DNA of 64,000 nucleotides, from the NCBI GenBank assembly GCA_021613375.1, contig CM038722.1, forward strand, positions 23,456,107 through 23,520,106, given 5' to 3'. This stretch comes from Megaleporinus macrocephalus (taxonomy: Eukaryota; Chordata; Actinopteri; Characiformes; Anostomidae). A program made the position numbers and the translations under genes. Below are positions 23,907-34,439 of this stretch, piece after piece. The first letter of the stretch is position 1. Every line of letters starts with the position of its first letter. The notes beneath the pieces were generated by a model. It was not told where the DNA came from and ran no database searches. It worked only from the letters and a program-made list of their open reading frames with translations.

Positions 23907-23912
23907 ATTAAA
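23907..23912 (+). terminator. candidate sts polyadenylation signal (ATTAAA)
   Basis: ATTAAA, the commonest variant signal, lies 193 bp after the stop codon and is followed within about 15 bp by a GT-rich stretch (ttggtgtttctctttgg). No AATAAA was seen in the first kilobase after the stop. A longer 3' UTR cannot be excluded. Confidence 0.35.
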
Positions 23913-24270
23913 AACAGAATTTGGTGTTTCTCTTTGGCCAACCGAAAGTCTCATTTGGTCAAAGAACAATAACATTCACTGTTTTTAAAGGCCTTTATTA
24001 TAAAAAAAAACTTTTTTTTTTTCTAATTTATGTTGTACAAGACTGTTGAAGTTTCAAAACACCATTCTGTCCAAATTTGTACAATCCACAGAAAACTAAG
24101 CTCCAAAAACAGCCTACCTTGATTTTTTTGTGATGTCAAGGAAACACATATCCACCTGGCCTGCAGCAGTTTGGCTCTGTCCATTCATGATGAAGTAGGT
24201 TTTCAATCTGGACTGCTTTTTAATTGAGGCACAAAAAAAAAAAACATCCTGCAACTCATACGAATTTCTG

Positions 24271-24274
<4 letters not shown>

Positions 24275-24301
<27 letters not shown>
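24275..24301. repeat. short (AT)n microsatellite
   Basis: About 27 bp of alternating AT directly before a LINE tail fragment. Confidence 0.9.
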
Positions 24302-24305
<4 letters not shown>

Positions 24306-24470
24306 TAAAGTAGTGTTCAGCTACTAAGCTGCTCTTAAATGGAACCAGTTGGCAGAGCGTTAGAAGAGCCCAGACACTACACACTTTTGAATCCAGGTCA
24401 GTTTAAAATGCTGTGAGCTCTGCAACACTTCTCTCCTGAAACAGCACTTTATTATTATTAACAAAAAAAA
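24306..24470 (+). mobile_element. LINE 3'-end fragment (L2/CR1-like)
   Basis: The phrases 'tgctcttaaatggaaccagt', 'agaagagcccagacactaca' and 'ctgaaacagcactttattat' match in order the distal part of the longer LINE fragment at 25591-26255. Only the last part is present; LINE copies are commonly 5'-truncated. Confidence 0.75.
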
Positions 24471-25590
24471 ACATTTAATTAATGTTTAATTGTTTAATTT
24501 CTTCAAAATTCTTTTGAATTAACTGTTTATTTTCTTTAAATTATGTTTTATTTGTATTCTACATCTTTTTAATTTATCTGTTTTATATATATATATTGAA
24601 GATGCTACAAATGGACTTTATAGTGAGAACAATATTCTGTATTAAAAAGATATTCAATGCTAATTTGGGCAGCAAATATATGTGTTTTGTGCAACTTTGA
24701 TTGCTGTGTGTTACCATCAACTCACAAACAGCTAGTTGCAGGAAGTTTTCACCATGTAAAGCCAGCCTAAAGGGATAAGAAGAGGTTGGAAAATGGCCAT
24801 ATAAAATTAAAAACAGCCATATAAAATTAGAAGTGGACCTCAGGGAAAACAATAAAAAATAAGAAAAATGTAGAAGACATGCTCTGAAGAAAAATATGAG
24901 AAGTTCTTTCTCCTCTTTATCAATCTCTATGTATATGCAAAACAAACCCTCAGACTTTTTGCTCCACTTACCGCGTGCTTGGTGGAATCGATTTCAGATT
25001 ACAACCACAGCCAAAATGATGATGCAAGGCCAGTGAAAACGAATTCTGAATGACAGGCATCTTTCTGTCAGTCAAGGAGCGATGCAGCATGAAGCCTATT
25101 TGTCTCACCTCAGCCTATATAAATAAATAAATATCCTCCTCCCATAAAATAATCTGTCCATCAGCCCTGGCCATCGCCGTCACTGCTTTACCTGTTTTTG
25201 GGTTTAAATAACTGCATTAGCGTTTTACGGTGCTGTATTCTTTTGTTTCACAGCAGTCGCTCACTGACGCCGGTGCTGCCATCAACACGACACGCACACT
25301 GCGTTTAATTTGCACCCACAATCCTATGATAGTTTGTCAGCGCTTGCGGAGAGCAGCCTGATTGGTTCAATTCTAATCGGCAGAGAATTAAAACGATCCA
25401 TCACGACGAAGCAGAGGTTAATTAAAGTTTCTTTTTATTGCACAGATTGTGACTCCGGTATAGTCAGTGGGCCTGCAACTTATATGAAGCTGAGTCTGAA
25501 TGGATGGGATAAAAAATTCATACTAGCAATATGTGTGCGATACCTCTGGAGGAAAGACTTCGCCAGCATTTTTCATCCGAATCTCTAGAA
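24471..25590. other. intergenic DNA, nothing recognised
   Basis: AT-rich to about 24960. After that there is a patch with more CpG (around 25150-25450, for example 'cactgacgccggtgctgcca') without a recognised gene. It could be the more 5' part of the adjacent LINE or unique sequence; I cannot decide. Confidence 0.4.
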
Positions 25591-26255
25591 ACTCATCCAC
25601 ACCTTCCTTGCAGGATTGATTACTGTAATGGTCTCCTGACTGGACTCACTAAAAAGATAATAAAACTGCTTTAGTTTATTCAAAATGCAGCTGCCAGAGT
25701 TTTCAATAGGAGTAAAAGAAGAGAACACATCGCCCCCTATTCTAAAGTCCACACACTGGCTCTCTGTATGTTACAGAATAGAAGTTAAGGTACTATTGCT
25801 GGTCTATAAGTCGCTCAATGGTGTAGGACCAGCGTATTTATCCGACATGCTGCAGCGGCATGAGCCGAGCAGAACTCTCAGATCTTTAGGAGCTAGTCCA
25901 TTAATTCTGTCTAAAGATACACTAAACATGGCAGAGTAGTGTTTAGCTACTCTTGAGCTGCTCTTTAAATGGAACCAGTTAACAGAAAGCACTAGAAGAG
26001 CGCAGACACTACACGCTTTTAAAATCAGACTGAAAACGTCCCTGTTTTTGCAGCTCTTAGGTCAGTTTAGAATGCTGTGAACTCGGCAATACTTCTCTCT
26101 TGAAACGGCACTTTATTATTATAATCTTTTTAAATTTAATGTGTAATTTCTTCTCTTTTAAATCAATGCTTTATTATTTTTTTTATTAAGTCTGTTTTAT
26201 TTGTAATTCTCTTTGTTATTTCACTTTGAATGACTGCAGTGTATAAAAGGTGCTG
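25591..26255 (+). mobile_element. 5'-truncated LINE fragment (L2/CR1-like ORF2 C-terminus)
   Basis: Broken frames translate to pieces typical of the reverse-transcriptase C-terminal region of fish L2-type LINEs: D-Y-C-N-G-L-L-T-G-L, then T-H-W-L-S-V-C-Y-R-I-E-V-K-V-L-L-L-V-Y-K, S-L-N-G and A-Y-L-S-D-M-L. Stops and frameshifts separate them, so the copy is dead. A fragment of the same family lies inverted at 27843-28165. Confidence 0.8.
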
Positions 26256-26379
26256 TGTATAAAAAAAAAAAAACTGCCTTGCTTTGTATTATGGTTGTGT
26301 ATGGGTAAGTACCTGCTGATATGGGCTGATTGTGGTACAGGGGTTATGAATAAATATATTGCAATACATTGCGATGCTG

Positions 26380-27043
26380 AAAGCAATTTCTTCAATTTAG
26401 CCGATCCAGAGAGCTGATCGATGACGTTAAACAAAGGAGCCTAATTTGTATTTCCAGCTAGCGTTTTATCCAGGAAGGGGAGCCCTCCGTGAAAACCCCT
26501 TCCGGCCAGTTCCCTGCAATTCCTATCTGAACCTCTAGGTGAAAATTTAATTTTCAACAGACTGACTAACATCGTCTGTCTGGTAGTGTTTTACCGTATG
26601 TGACACAAACTCATTCAGGGTGTTCAGTAACATCTGTAAAATCAACGTGTCTCGTAGGCGAATCAAGACAAAGACATTTAACACAATCTAATACGGAATT
26701 TAAGAGTACAGCATGTGGCTGAATACAGTGAGTATCAGCAAACAGCAGAGCTAGCACGCGCAGCTAGCACAAAAACAAACAACCCAGAAAACCGTGCAGA
26801 CCAGTTCTGACCGGTATGAACAGTACAGCAGCAGCAACAGCCAGAGAGCTAAAGGAATCACAGCCAGATTGATTGAGTTTATAGCGCTAAATAACCACAT
26901 TTTCATTATGTTTTATGACTTGCTTGCGCTAATAATTGAATGCAGCCCTGCCCTGGCATGTAGCCCCGCCCTCGATCGGTATCACGCTGAAAGGTGACCG
27001 GCGATCAGAATCGGCCTCAAAAGTGCTGATCAGTCCATCTCTA
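26380..27043. mobile_element. truncated hAT-like element, second copy
   Basis: Blocks shared with 19498-20447 include 'ctgaatacagtgagtatcag', 'ccccgccctcgatcggtatc' and the right terminus ending CCATCTCTA. The left terminus is not recognisable. The copy has lost several internal blocks and has accumulated substitutions. Confidence 0.75.
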
Positions 27044-27842
27044 TCTAAAATGGTCCACTTGTTAACTCGTTTCCTGTCCACCACAGTGTTTATTACAGTT
27101 TTTCCAGACTGCATACACACATGAATGGAACTATACACTCAATCCGGAAAACTTGATGCTCATGTACCAACAACATGGATCTAAACTGCTAAACTGTAAG
27201 CATTGTTCTCACTCAAATACTATAGAGGATTTTCAAATCTCTAAACACAAACTGCATTATTTAGCACACTTTGGTCACCTAGAAACACTGGCCTTCAAAC
27301 TGCAACACCCTGATTACCAAGAAGTCTCACTCATGTTGCTCTTGTGCAAACTCAATTGGATGAACATTTTGGAGGCCTCAAGTGACGCATACATTCATTT
27401 TGTAATAATTTCTTTTTTTTCTGTATAACTTTTTGTATCTCCACATAGTTTCTCATTGTTTTACTACATACTACGTGCATTGGGTCACATATGTGTTACA
27501 TATACCTGTAGTCCTGTAAATGCTGTTTTAAGACAAAGAACCCCTCGCTTCACTAAAATGATAATAAATCAAATTTCCTCACACTAGTGAAAGGAATTAG
27601 TGTTGAGAGAGAACTTCTTTTTGCCAGAGATTTGTGGCTTTCTTGAGTTTGTGTTCAGAGTTTTAATAAACTAAGTTTCTGGAAATGTGTTTAAACGTTT
27701 GGGAAAAACTTTAATATGTAGGGAACTTGGGAACGTGACTTTGGAGCTCTTTTGTTAGAGCATGTGTTGCAGCCTAAAGTTTCTCCAGTAGGGTGTACAC
27801 AAGTCCCCATGAACCCAAACGAGTAGGGGCTCACAAACCCAA

Positions 27843-28165
27843 TTGTCACAACTGGTTCCATTTAAAGAGCAGCTCAAGAGTAGCTAAACACTAGTGCCAT
27901 ATTTAGTGTATCTTTAGACAGAACTAATGGACTAGCTCCTAAAGATCTGAGAGTTCTGCTCGGCTCATGCCGCTGCAGCATGTTGGATAACTACGCTGGT
28001 CCTACACCGTTAAGCGACTTATAGACCAGTAATACCTTAACTTCTATTTCCTAACATACTGGGAGCCAGTGTGAATTTAAGAATAGGAGGCGATGTGTTC
28101 TCTTCTTTTACTCCTATAGAAAACTCTGGCAGCTGCATTTTGAATAAACTAAATAAACTAAACTA
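27843..28165 (-). mobile_element. LINE fragment, inverted (same family as 25591-26255)
   Basis: The reverse complement reproduces the K-V-L-L-L-V-Y-K-S-L-type segment and downstream sequence ('ctggttccatttaaagagca' on the + strand is the complement of the 25960-region phrase). Together with 25591-26255 it forms an inverted pair about 1.6 kb apart. Confidence 0.8.
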
Positions 28166-28639
28166 TCATCCCTGCTGATTTGCTCCTCGCATGCACATCA
28201 CCATCACCGTGACCATGAATAGCTGTCTTTTGACAACGTTGCACTGTTTGCCAGATTAGCTTGTGGAAACATATTCCAGATGTGTTCTAACATTAGCAAA
28301 TCTTTAAAAAATCTGCTGTGTTACTATCATTTAGGTTTCACATAAGAGCACATCTCTGCCTGTATCCTACTCCCTATAACAGGTCATAAAACGATACCTT
28401 CTACACCCAAATAGAAAAACATTAGAGAGCTTTGACTGAATATACAAGGTCTTTATTTCATAACATAATGTAGTGTGCACAACATAAGCAGTTGGGAGCT
28501 GTTTGAGATTGAGTCTATATTTTGCTTTCTTACTTCTGCTGTTATTGTCACATCCATACAGGCTAAGAATGCCATCAGACACAATGCAAACCCAGTCAAG
28601 TAGATAATCAGCCTGTAAAGCTCTGTGTTTTCACTGGTA

Positions 28640-29145
28640 AGTAGGATAGCCTGCCATACACACATAAATACTGCTGGGGAAAATGACTGTTTTGCTACAC
28701 AGTCATGCCACATTATTATACCACCTTTCGACAGCGGCAACGTTAAGGTCTGGACCCACTCATCCATGTGGAAGACACCCTCAACCAATTTGGGTATGGA
28801 TCCATCCTTGCAGATCATGTACACCCATAGAGTCTGATTGTCTTCCCAGCAAGACAATGCAACACAACACATGACTAGAAATGTCCAGCATTGGTTGGAA
28901 GAGCTGGCCAAGACTTCCAAGTACTATCCTGAACCGCAGTATTTCCAGACTTGAACCCAACTGAGCATCAATGGGACCACCCTGAGTGTTGTGTTTGCCC
29001 TATGGATCCTTCATCATGTGCCCTCCAGCAACTGTGGGATGCACTGCAGTCAGCATGACTCCAGATACCTGTGACCACCTACCAGGACCTTATTGAGTCT
29101 TTACGGCGGATGACTCCACTTCTGCCATAAAATGCTTACACATGA
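28640..29145 (+). pseudogene. Tc1/mariner-type transposase remnant
   Basis: Frameshifted pieces near 28850-28910 read Q-Q-D-N-A-T-Q-H-M-T and W-L-E-E-L-A-K, the block around the second catalytic aspartate of Tc1 transposases. From about 28950 comes L-N-P-T-E-H-Q-W-D, the third acidic block. Several frame changes and stops make it non-functional. A 155-codon frame on the opposite strand is a shadow of this relic. Confidence 0.75.
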
Positions 29146-29159
29146 CTGGTATTCACTTT

Positions 29160-29640
29160 TATACGGCCGACCTGTTCTGACTGTGGCACAGAGTCAAATT
29201 AGTCTATCATCCGAGAATGAAGAAGTAGCACTACCCTCACAGTGTTTTCTAACTTCCCATCAATAATGTTGAAGGTTCTGCTCCCAGAACATTTAAGAGC
29301 AGGTACCTAATGAATGAAGAGTAAGCTCAACAATGGTTAAAGGTCTTGACCATTATGATGGCCACCACCCACTACCAGCAAGAATCCACATTCAGTAGCA
29401 AACAAATGAAGGGATGTTAAGAGTAACAAAACTAAATATAAAACTGCTTTCCACCGCTGACGAAGCATATGAGAAGTAAAAGGATAAAGTGTTATGCTCT
29501 GTTTGCAACACTTCTTCTAAACTGTTAAGAATTAAAGTGGAAGAAGGATGGATTGTGCATTTTCTGGTCATATGTTGCCCCCTATTGTTTGGAGTATGAA
29601 TTTGACAGGTTTCATTATGTTACAAATTGTTATTTTAAGA
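29160..29640. repeat. dispersed repeat family R, 29-kb copy
   Basis: It shows 'gaatgaagaagtagca', 'ttgaaggttctgctcccaga', 'ggtacctaatgaatgaagag' and 'tttggagtatga' in the same order as the copies at 14.4 and 44.4 kb, but without their inserts, so it serves as an empty-site reference. Confidence 0.7.
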
Positions 29641-31233
29641 AAGAAATAGTTTTGTTTTGGGATTGTCCAACATGCTGCTGCTTTTTACCCCATTGACTTT
29701 AATAGGTACACGCTACCTTGGTTAAGTTTATAGTGTTTTAAATTGGGCAAGGATGCAGAACTACTTCCATAAAGATTTTCATGAGATGTTAATATGTAAA
29801 GATGATTTTGTTGAAGCAATTAGATCACTGATTCTGGATATCCATTTCATAAAAATAACTCCTTAAATATTCCTCACACAAGTTGATGGCTCATTAATTT
29901 CTTTTTAGCATTAACCAGTCCTGCTGTTAGAGCAATAAACATCTTGCCAAGCATTTAACATCATTTATTTCAAAATTCTCACAGCCATTTTTAATGTGAA
30001 CTGAAAAATCCACTGTATTTACAACCACAAACAGCACTGCTGTGTTATTTTTTAATACTTATTTAAAAAATAATAATAATAACTTGTATTTGAACCCACT
30101 GCTGCGGTGTGATCGGTCCAGACAGTACAGTGGCCTAAATATCTAGGTTTGAAATGCGACTATGAATATCATGCGCCTAATCCCTTGGCTATGAACCCTA
30201 AAGGAGAACCCAAGAGTTCTGGATGTGCTAATATCCATATCCCTTGGCACCTCTGGACGAGTACTCAAACCAACACTGCTGCCTTCATCAAGCCACCACC
30301 TTTCTTCAGGCACATAGAAAGAAAGAGGCCTTTGAAAGAGTGGGAATATTCCTCTGAACTTTTTCTTTGTGAGTTTGGATGATTTATGGAAGGCCTTTGG
30401 AAGCTTGCGCTTTGTCCCCAAAGCTCCCCCTCAATGATTTCTCAGAGGCCCACGCTAATCTAACATACACAAGACTCTTCATCATAGTCTACAGTAACCT
30501 GTGTTTCTACAGTTGCTTCTAATCCAAGGAGGTTAGCAAAGTCATCATGTCTAGTCTCTATGATGTGTGTATCGGTTTAACATGTGAAACGGAAAATGGG
30601 GCATCGTCAATCTTTATAGGGAGATTTTCTGGTGTAGCCTGAAGGTAGTGGGAAATTGAAAATACAACTACTATGGGGTGTTAGATGCAGTGTAGCCAAA
30701 GTGGGTGGGTAACTTTTTCCCACGTCCAACATCGAGACTGCCATACATTTCAGGAGACTTTTGTCTCGCTGATTCCAAGACACAAGCACTATTTTCTTTA
30801 TGATTTTATTCAAAGACAAAAATAAAAGATACAGTTGTGTTAGTTGGATTTTATGTACTAGCTTATAGCTCAGTGGCTAAGCTAGCAGTCAGGTTTGGTT
30901 GACACCACAGAGAGGCCTTGTATGTGTATGAATTACTGGCAAAATGCATGGTGGGCATTGTATTGAGAGTACACTGATGAACAAGATTTAAATGCCCCAT
31001 CAGCTTTGGAGCTAATGCTTATTTTGCTATTGTTTGGCATGTAGTTGATTAATGTAGCTACAGAGTTTAGTGTTTCCATAGTCTGGGACAGAAATGCATA
31101 AAAAAGCATTAAAATGTTTGTTGCCCATCAAAGCTAGTAGGGCTCATAAAGCATAAGCAAACAGAACCATGTAATGAGCAAAAATGATATAGTTGGGTAA
31201 ATACGAGTGCATATATAATAGCATTATTATATC
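29641..31233. other. intergenic DNA, no gene recognised
   Basis: Mostly unique-looking sequence. The stretch 30120-30480 has longer open frames on both strands (up to 92 codons), but neither resembles a known protein and no splice context supports them. Confidence 0.45.
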
Positions 31234-32260
31234 TATAACATTAAAACCAGCTCTTTGTATGTATACTCATTATCCATTTTGCTGCTTCGGTTACGTTATT
31301 GGATCAACTGTAGTTCTACAATTACAGACTGTAAGCCATTTCTTTCTCTGTATACCTTTTTTAATCCCCTTTAATCCTGTTCTTCAGTGGTCAGCAGAGC
31401 AGGCATTATTTGGGTGATGGATCATTCTCAGCCCTGCAGTGAAACTCATGTGGTGGTGGGATGTTGGTGTATGTTGTGCTGGTCTGAGTGAATCAGACAC
31501 AGAAGTGCTGCTGGACTTTCAAACACCTCAGTGTCTCTACTGGACTGAGAATAGTCCACCATCCAAAACTATCAATCCGACAGTGTCCTGTGACCACTGC
31601 TAAAGGACCAGAGGATGAACAACACAAACTGTCTTTGACTTTACATCCACATGGTGGATCAACAAGGTATGAGTGTCTAAGAGAGTGGACAGTGAGTGTG
31701 TAAAATTCCAGCAGCACTGCTGTGTCTGATGCACATGTACCAGCACAACACATTAATGCACTATCACTATGTTAGTGTAACTGCAGTGCTGAGAATGAGC
31801 CACACTGTATACAATTTCACTGTAAATTAACAGTAAATTACTGGCAGCAGAGATGTTAATATGTTACTGTTATTTTACAGTGCATCTACTGTAATTTGTT
31901 CTAACAGTATTATGCTTATAAATTACAGTTATTTGCTGTTATTGGAAAACTGATTGTGTTACAGTTCATTTACATACACTGTATTTGACAATTATTTAAA
32001 AAAAAAAAACAGTAAGATACTGTTTTATATCCACAATAAATTTACAGTAATTAATTACAGTGTACCTCCCCAATAGTACATGCTATGTGGTGGTCCTGAC
32101 CTTTGAAGAACAGAGTAAAAGGTGGCTAACTAAGTATACAGAGAAACAGATGGACTACAGTCTGTACTTTTAGAACTACAAAGTGCCCCTGTACTGTTGG
32201 TGGAGCTGATACAATGGACAATAAGTTTAGAGATACAAGGAGGTGGTTTTAATGTTATAG
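31234..32260. mobile_element. palindromic (foldback) DNA element, most complete copy
   Basis: Perfect terminal inverted repeats CTATAACATTAAAACC (31234-31249) and GGTTTTAATGTTATAG (32245-32260). The whole left arm is mirrored by the right arm. Examples are 'atggatcattctcagccctg' against 'cagtgctgagaatgagccac', and 'ctgaatgatagtccacc'-type centre sequences near 31555. It has no transposase frame. Relatives or pieces occur at 6197, 7505, 21085, 33379, 42485, 50741 and possibly 63280. A 260-bp AT-rich repeat is nested at 31805-32065. Confidence 0.85.
31805..32065. repeat. TACAGTAA-rich repeat nested in the palindromic element
   Basis: This AT-rich block with many TTACAGTAA/TTACTGT motifs in both orientations ('aaattaacagtaaattactg', 'tttacagtaattaattacag') interrupts the right arm. 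Arm sequence resumes at about 32066 ('cctccccaatagtacatgct'). Confidence 0.65.
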
Positions 32261-33378
32261 CTTATTTAAAATGTATGAGCTGTAAGTAAAGCTACAGCTG
32301 CCTTTAGCCACTACCTTGCTCTTTATCTATAGTGGTGCATGAAAGGAGGCCAAGCCTGCCATGGTCCATAAAGAGAGTCTTTATTTACTCTAGCTGGGTT
32401 CAGTACAGGATTATAAAGCTCTCAGGTGTTGGTGTGAACACCCAGGACAGGGCAGATGTTCTGTGGTCAAGGGCATTTGGAGAACTTCAAAGCACAACAT
32501 GTTTATTATGACATATTGGTCTGACTCCCAGGCTCAGTCATAGCTCTTCTGTTTCTGCGGTTAAGATGCTTATGGTGAATTATCTCCACAATAAGGTGAG
32601 GTGCTGGCAAGGCTGGCTGCCCTCAATAACAGCATATGCTTAGCAAAGAGGTAATAATGGGCTGGAGTGCGAGCCAGAGAAGCTTCTGGCAATCGAGTGG
32701 AGGGTTTGTTTAACGTGTAAAGCCATCCATGCCAACAAAACACAATACACATTTTCTGTTCTCGCTCTCAAGCCAGCTGGTTCAGTCCCAGTTATAGATC
32801 TTTTTTCTTTTTTTTTGCATAATTCAGGTGTTGAGATGTAAGCAATGTCATTCGGAGTGGTCTGGTGTGAAATGGTTCATTGTAAAGTAACTTTTTTTGA
32901 TAAGAACCAGGAGTGACTGACCTATACAATGCATCAATACTACAGACTGAATGTAAGTACGGGTGCATGTTGGTGTCCAATTCCGATGTCATTCAGATGG
33001 ATGTTAGTGTTAATGAGTGCAGTGTAGCTTAACAATTAAATCATTAAAATTCTAAATGAAGTGCATGAGCTAGCTATGTTATGTTAGTCACCTAGGACTG
33101 AGGAGAGTTGGGGTGGAGAAGAGTGAAGTGAAGCAGGTTTCATAGATTTCCTCATCTGTCTGTTTCAGCAACAGTCTCTGTAGCACAGTGACAGCAGGAG
33201 TCACATCTGAGGCTAAAGCATCTGAGGATCTCAAGTTTGGAGTTTGGAGTCTTGTTGGAGTGTTTTGTTTGGCTGGTTGAGTTGTAGTCCTCTAGAGCCA
33301 GACTGTGGGGTTTTTAGGAATCTTGTAGTTGATGGTTCACAGTTTATGTTTAAATAGAATATGATTTATACCACTTAA
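32261..33378. other. intergenic DNA, no gene recognised
   Basis: A piece of the 'gtggtctggtgtgaaatggt' dispersed repeat, also present in sts intron 8, is seen near 32850-32880. The rest is unique-looking with no supported exon. Confidence 0.45.
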
Positions 33379-34230
33379 CCATAACATTAACACCACCTCA
33401 TAGGTGGCATGGTAGTGTAGTGGTTAGCACTCACAGTGGTTAGTGGTCACCTCACAGCAAGACATTCCAGGGTTGGATTCCTGGTCCGGGCCGTTCTGTG
33501 TGGAGTTTGCATGTTCACCCCGTGCTTGACTGGGTTTCCTCTGGAAAGACATGCATGTTAGGTTGATCGGTCACTCTAAATTGCCTGTAGGTGTGAGTAT
33601 GTGTTGGTCATACGACCTGTCCATGGTGTACCCTGCCTTTGCCCGATGATGCTGGGATTGGCTCCAGAGAAGTGGAAGATAATAGAAGGATGGATGGATG
33701 GATAAAACAATCTCCTTGTATATACACTCATTATCCATGTTATCAGCTGCACTTACCATATAGGTAGTGTATTTCTACAATTACAGACTGAACAGAATAC
33801 TTTGTTAGCATAATATCACCCTTTTCTTCAGTTGTAAAGGCCCCACAGGACCACCACAGAGCATGTATTAAGAGGGTGGTGGATAATTCTCAGCACTGCA
33901 GTGACACTGACATGGTGGTGGTGTGTTAGTGTGTGTGTTGTGTTGGTATGAGTGGATCAGACATAGCAGTGCTGCTAGAGTGTTTTAACACTGTGCCTAT
34001 TCACTGGTTGGTGGACTGTTCTCAGTCCAGCAGAAACACTGAGGTGCTTAAACACTCCAGTGCTGAGAACGATCCCCCACCTATATTGTAACTGATCTGT
34101 GGTGGTCCTGTGGGGGCCCTAACAACTGATTTGAGGCTAACAATGTATTTAAAGAAACAGATAACCTTCAGTAACTGTAGAACTACAGAGTGCTCTTATA
34201 TGGTAAATGGAGCTGATTTCAATGTTATGG
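33379..34230. mobile_element. palindromic (foldback) element with nested SINE-like insert
   Basis: Termini CCATAACATT (33379) and AATGTTATGG (34230) are inverted repeats, and the arms match the 31234-32260 family. A tRNA-like repeat occupies 33403-33705 in the left arm, after which arm sequence ('tatatacactcattatccat') resumes. Confidence 0.8.
33403..33705 (+). repeat. tRNA-like dispersed repeat nested in foldback element
   Basis: It starts with an A-box-like stretch (gtagtgtagtggttagcac) and a B-box-like 'gggttggattcctgg', continues with 'ctgtgtggagtttgcatgtt' and 'cactctaaattgcctgtagg', and ends in a GGAT tetranucleotide run. This is a very common fish repeat. A partial copy lies at 40375-40575. 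Confidence 0.75.
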
Positions 34231-34439
34231 CGGATCAGCATATGTCCTACTCCAAACCACATGCATTTGATGTTGATGAAGGTGAAATAGAAGCAAGTGG
34301 AGACTATTTTGCTTTTACATGTACCTTTCCAGCATGAATTTGTTTTTATAAAAGAAAACCTTCCAGCGTAGGCCAGAACTTTATCTCAAACCTATCGTAG
34401 AATAGTGCCTGAGGCATCAGGCAACATATTTTCAAGCAC

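Noticed and set aside
28453..28920. 155-codon open frame on the - strand
   Set aside because: It lies antisense to a Tc1 transposase relic that explains the sequence better, and it matches no known family.
30143..30421. Overlapping 92- and 77-codon frames
   Set aside because: No recognisable motif on either strand; likely chance open frames in a slightly GC-richer patch.
33403..33705. Genuine tRNA gene
   Set aside because: A- and B-box-like blocks are present, but the sequence matches the dispersed tRNA-like repeat seen again at 40375-40575 and lacks a complete cloverleaf.
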